Assembly: GCA_032111745.1 (NCBI GenBank)
Contig: JAULUH010000492.1
Location: 1-7,014, forward strand
Direction: 5' to 3'
From: JAULUH01 sp032111745
GTDB taxonomy: Bacteria; Chloroflexota; Anaerolineae; JAAEKA01
DNA: 7,014 nt
This document shows positions 5,916 to 7,014 of the stretch, piece by piece. Within the stretch, counting starts at the first letter, position 1; each line of letters begins with the position of its first letter. A model generated the notes under the pieces. That model saw only the letters and a list, made by a program, of their open reading frames with translations, was not told the origin of the DNA and did not search any database. A program made the position numbers and the translations under genes.

Positions 5916-5946
5916 ACGCCCGGCGAGAACGCCGGGCGTTTTCCTT
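5916..5946 (+). terminator. Rho-independent terminator of the DUF302 gene
   Basis: A perfect 10-bp stem, ACGCCCGGCG (5916-5925) and CGCCGGGCGT (5930-5939), closes a 4-base AGAA loop and runs into TTTTCCTT. It is the strongest hairpin in the window. Confidence 0.9.
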
Positions 5947-6003
5947 CGCCCACTGCACCTGCCACGCGGCGATTGTGACCGCTTGTCCAATCGACGCTTT
6001 GCC

Positions 6004-6032
6004 ATTGTACCATCAGCCCACGCCCTGGCCAA
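6004..6032 (-). promoter_or_regulatory. Candidate minus-strand promoter with no obvious gene
   Basis: On the minus strand TTGGCC (6032-6027), a 17-base spacer, and TACAAT (6009-6004) preceded by TGG give both -35 and extended -10 elements. The -35 lies inside a 6-bp inverted repeat (CCTGGC 6024-6029, GCCAGG 6041-6046). Transcription from about 5997 would run through the DUF302 terminator stem and antisense to the DUF302 gene. Confidence 0.4.
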
Positions 6033-6078
6033 GCCCTATCGCCAGGCTGTGCCCTGCCGTGCATGATCACACGCAAGA

Positions 6079-6117
6079 CATGGATGGCTATTACGCCGCA
6101 ACAGTCCGCTATCCATG
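6079..6117. other. Hairpin of unknown role
   Basis: CATGGATGGC (6079-6088) and GCTATCCATG (6108-6117) form a 10-bp stem (one G-T pair) with a 19-base loop. No T-run follows on either strand. Confidence 0.4.
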
Positions 6118-6270
6118 CCAGGCGAGTAGGTCCAGGGTGAATCCCGGCGCCATCTGCATCGATCGATCTTAATCGTGGTCACTCTAGTAGCTGGCCTGTA
6201 TGACTTCCATGGCCGCCCGCGTTGTTCGTCCCCGTCGCCGTCCTCCCCCACGTGCGCTGCGCAACTATCC

Positions 6271-6375
6271 CTTCGCGCCCATCGCGCTTCGCGCCCATCG
6301 CGCTTCGCGCCCATCGCGCTTCGCGCCCATCGCGCTTCGCGCCCATCGCGCTTCGCGCCCATCGCGCTTCGCGCC
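6271..6375. repeat. Tandem repeat: six perfect 16-bp units plus a 9-bp partial
   Basis: CTTCGCGCCCATCGCG occurs head-to-tail at 6271, 6287, 6303, 6319, 6335 and 6351 without a single mismatch, followed by CTTCGCGCC at 6367-6375. Each junction contains CGCG-CTT-CGCG, a small inverted repeat. Because 16 is not a multiple of 3 and the unit has no stop codon on either strand, every frame through it stays open and encodes a 16-residue repeat; I regard these as artefacts. Perfect identity suggests recent expansion by replication slippage. Confidence 0.97.
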
Positions 6376-6472
6376 GTTCGTGAACCTTCGTGCAATCGTG
6401 TTCCAAACGCTCCTCTTCGTGCCCTTCGTGCTTCGCGCTCTTCGTGGCCCTTCGCGCAATCGTGTTCCAAAC
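6376..6472. repeat. Degenerate tail of the array with a 64-bp direct repeat
   Basis: TTCGTG/TTCGCG heptad-like words (CACGAAG on the other strand) recur through this segment. GCAATCGTGTTCCAAAC occurs exactly at 6392-6408 and 6456-6472, 64 bp apart; including flanks, about 29 of 33 bases agree. Sixty-four is four times the 16-bp unit of the adjacent array, so the tail and the array probably share an origin. CACGAAG-type intergenic repeats are, to my recollection, common in environmental bacterial genomes, with no agreed function. Confidence 0.8.
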
Positions 6473-6580
6473 TCCCCTCCCCCCACCGTGAACATTCCGC
6501 TCGCCCATAGCATGTAAGGAACAGGCACACCTACACAGGTGCTCGGGGCCCAGGCCGCCCCTCCGGTAGTCCGGCTTCCG

Positions 6581-6642
6581 TTCTAACGAAAGTCTAACGC
6601 CCAGGCCCACCAGCCGGGAAAGTCACCAACGGTATTCTAACG
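6581..6642 (+). promoter_or_regulatory. Three TCTAACG sites, candidate operator
   Basis: TCTAACG begins at 6582, 6593 and 6636, so the spacings are 11 and 43 bp, near one and four helical turns. The last copy lies just upstream of the extended -10 of the final gene. Direct repeats spaced 11 bp are typical of OmpR/PhoB-type response-regulator sites; the identity of the binder is inference. Confidence 0.45.
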
Positions 6643-6648
6643 CAAGGC

Positions 6649-6657
6649 TGCTACAAT
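6649..6657 (+). promoter_or_regulatory. Extended -10 promoter of the secreted BNR-repeat gene
   Basis: TGCTACAAT is TGn plus TACAAT. Transcription would start near 6664, leaving a leader of about 67 bases before the ATG at 6731. No good -35 hexamer is present at the usual distance, where a TCTAACG site sits instead, which would suit an activator-dependent promoter. Confidence 0.5.
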
Positions 6658-6671
6658 TGACCTAGATGCAC

Positions 6672-6716
6672 TGCGAACGAGCCAGGTATTATTCACGAAA
6701 TCATTCATTGTTCGCA
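6672..6716 (+). other. Stem in the leader of the last gene
   Basis: TGCGAAC (6672-6678) and GTTCGCA (6710-6716) are perfectly complementary, with two further weak pairs, enclosing about 31 bases. The right arm ends 5 bases before the GAGG ribosome site at 6722-6725. It resembles no riboswitch that I recognise. Confidence 0.35.
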
Positions 6717-6730
6717 TGGAAGAGGTAGTC

Positions 6731-7014
6731 ATGATGATGTCCCGAACTCAATTTTCTAAAGCACTCATTGTCCTGGGTTTGGTGGCCAGCGTATCCTTCG
6801 CCGCAACTCCCCTCGTGGCCGCCCAGCAAGGACCCGTTCAGTTTCCCCAGGGCGTCGACGTCGTCGCCACCAGCCCGGTCGATACCGATCTGCGCATCGC
6901 CGCCGCTGGCAGCCAGCTCTTCCGCAGCGAAGACGGCGGCCAGACCTGGGTAGCCTTCTCCGAGGCGCCCGGCACCGTCACCGCATTGGCGCCCGGCAAT
7001 GCCGACGCCAACCT
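6731..7014 (+). CDS. Secreted protein with Asp-box (BNR) repeat, N-terminal part
   Basis: Ninety-four codons are visible before the right edge. Residues 1-31 form a Sec signal peptide: basic start (SRTQFSK), hydrophobic core (ALIVLGLVASVSFAA), and a likely cleavage after the Ala-Ala of PLVAAQQ. The mature part contains SEDGGQTW (66-73), a textbook Asp-box (S-x-D-x-G-x-T-W), which marks BNR/sialidase-like or Ycf48-like beta-propellers, exported proteins whose repeats form blades. The phrase RIAAAGSQLFRSEDGGQTW looks like the end of one blade, and more should follow outside the window. Three ATGs stand in a row (6731, 6734, 6737); GAGG at 6722-6725 suits any of them, and I take the first. An Asp-box alone does not show glycosidase activity, so no enzyme function is claimed. 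Confidence 0.85.
   Translation, partial: MMMSRTQFSKALIVLGLVASVSFAATPLVAAQQGPVQFPQGVDVVATSPVDTDLRIAAAGSQLFRSEDGGQTWVAFSEAPGTVTALAPGNADAN

Larger units (their letters stand above)
5832..6730. other. Gene-poor stretch of about 900 bp
   Basis: No reading frame here has a ribosome site, domain-like sequence or family resemblance that I can support. Several long frames exist on both strands, but they owe their length to GC-rich, stop-poor repeats. The stretch holds, in order, the DUF302 terminator, a candidate minus-strand promoter (6004-6032), a 10-bp-stem hairpin (6079-6117), the 16-bp tandem array with its degenerate tail (6271-6472), and the regulatory region of the last gene (6581-6730). Confidence 0.7.

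Noticed and set aside
5193..6032. A 279-codon minus-strand frame crossing the DUF302 gene and its terminator
   Set aside because: It overlaps two well-supported genes in antisense and the terminator hairpin, and its sequence shows no domain. The minus-strand promoter at 6004-6032 lies near its start, but the protein itself is not credible.
5832..6270. tRNA or other structured RNA gene in the gene-poor stretch
   Set aside because: I found no cloverleaf-compatible set of stems or TTCGANTC-like arm; only isolated hairpins.
6271..6375. CRISPR array
   Set aside because: The units are contiguous 16-bp copies with no unique spacers, and there are no cas genes in the window.
6036..6610. Several long open frames on both strands across the tandem repeat, encoding a 16-residue Arg/Ala-rich repeat
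   Set aside because: All frames are open because the 16-bp unit has no stop codon on either strand. None has a ribosome site or a recognisable domain, and the repeat identity is at DNA level, not at codon level.

Overview
The window is a GC-rich bacterial chromosomal segment with eight protein-coding genes (one cut by each window edge), short intergenic gaps and one gene-poor stretch. No plasmid, phage, transposon, CRISPR array, rRNA or tRNA signature was seen. The mix of genes fits a deep-branching, monoderm-like bacterium: LexA with a GAAC-N4-GTTC operator, a FemAB-type aminoacyltransferase, a WecA/MraY-like transferase of unusual active site, a DUF302 protein and a secreted BNR-repeat protein. 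Chloroflexota (Anaerolineae-like) is my best guess. That is inference from gene content and style, not from a marker gene.

Layout. 1-465 (-): start of a PAS-domain signalling protein, running off the left edge, with its own sigma-70-type promoter. 597-1658 (-): polytopic WecA/MraY-like sugar-phosphate transferase. 1842-2909 (+): FemAB-like aminoacyltransferase, divergent from the previous gene. Together these two suggest a cell-envelope pair, and both appear to have leaderless promoters of the same geometry. 3049-3690 (+): lexA, with one LexA box filling its promoter spacer, a second imperfect box 30 bp downstream, and a strong terminator. 3812-4231 (-): OsmC/YhfA-like thiol peroxidase. 4386-4646 and 4643-5266 (-): an anti-sigma factor of the zinc type (RsrA-like cysteine spacing) overlapping an ECF sigma factor by ATGA. 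5406-5831 (+): DUF302 protein, divergent from the sigma gene and followed by a perfect 10-bp-stem terminator. 6731-7014 (+): N-terminus of a secreted protein with an Asp-box (BNR) repeat, cut by the right edge.

The stretch from 5832 to 6730 holds no gene I can support. It contains the DUF302 terminator, a candidate minus-strand promoter, a hairpin, a tandem array of six perfect 16-bp units with a degenerate tail, and the regulatory region of the last gene (three TCTAACG sites, an extended -10 and a leader stem).

The genes group into three themes: envelope building (transferase plus FemAB), stress response (LexA; ECF sigma, redox-type anti-sigma and OsmC), and sensing or secretion at the edges. 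I do not see a clearly new multi-gene system. The most unusual points are the paired leaderless promoters, the missing metal-binding Asp in the transferase, the RsrA-like spacing in the anti-sigma factor, and the phased repeats near the right end.
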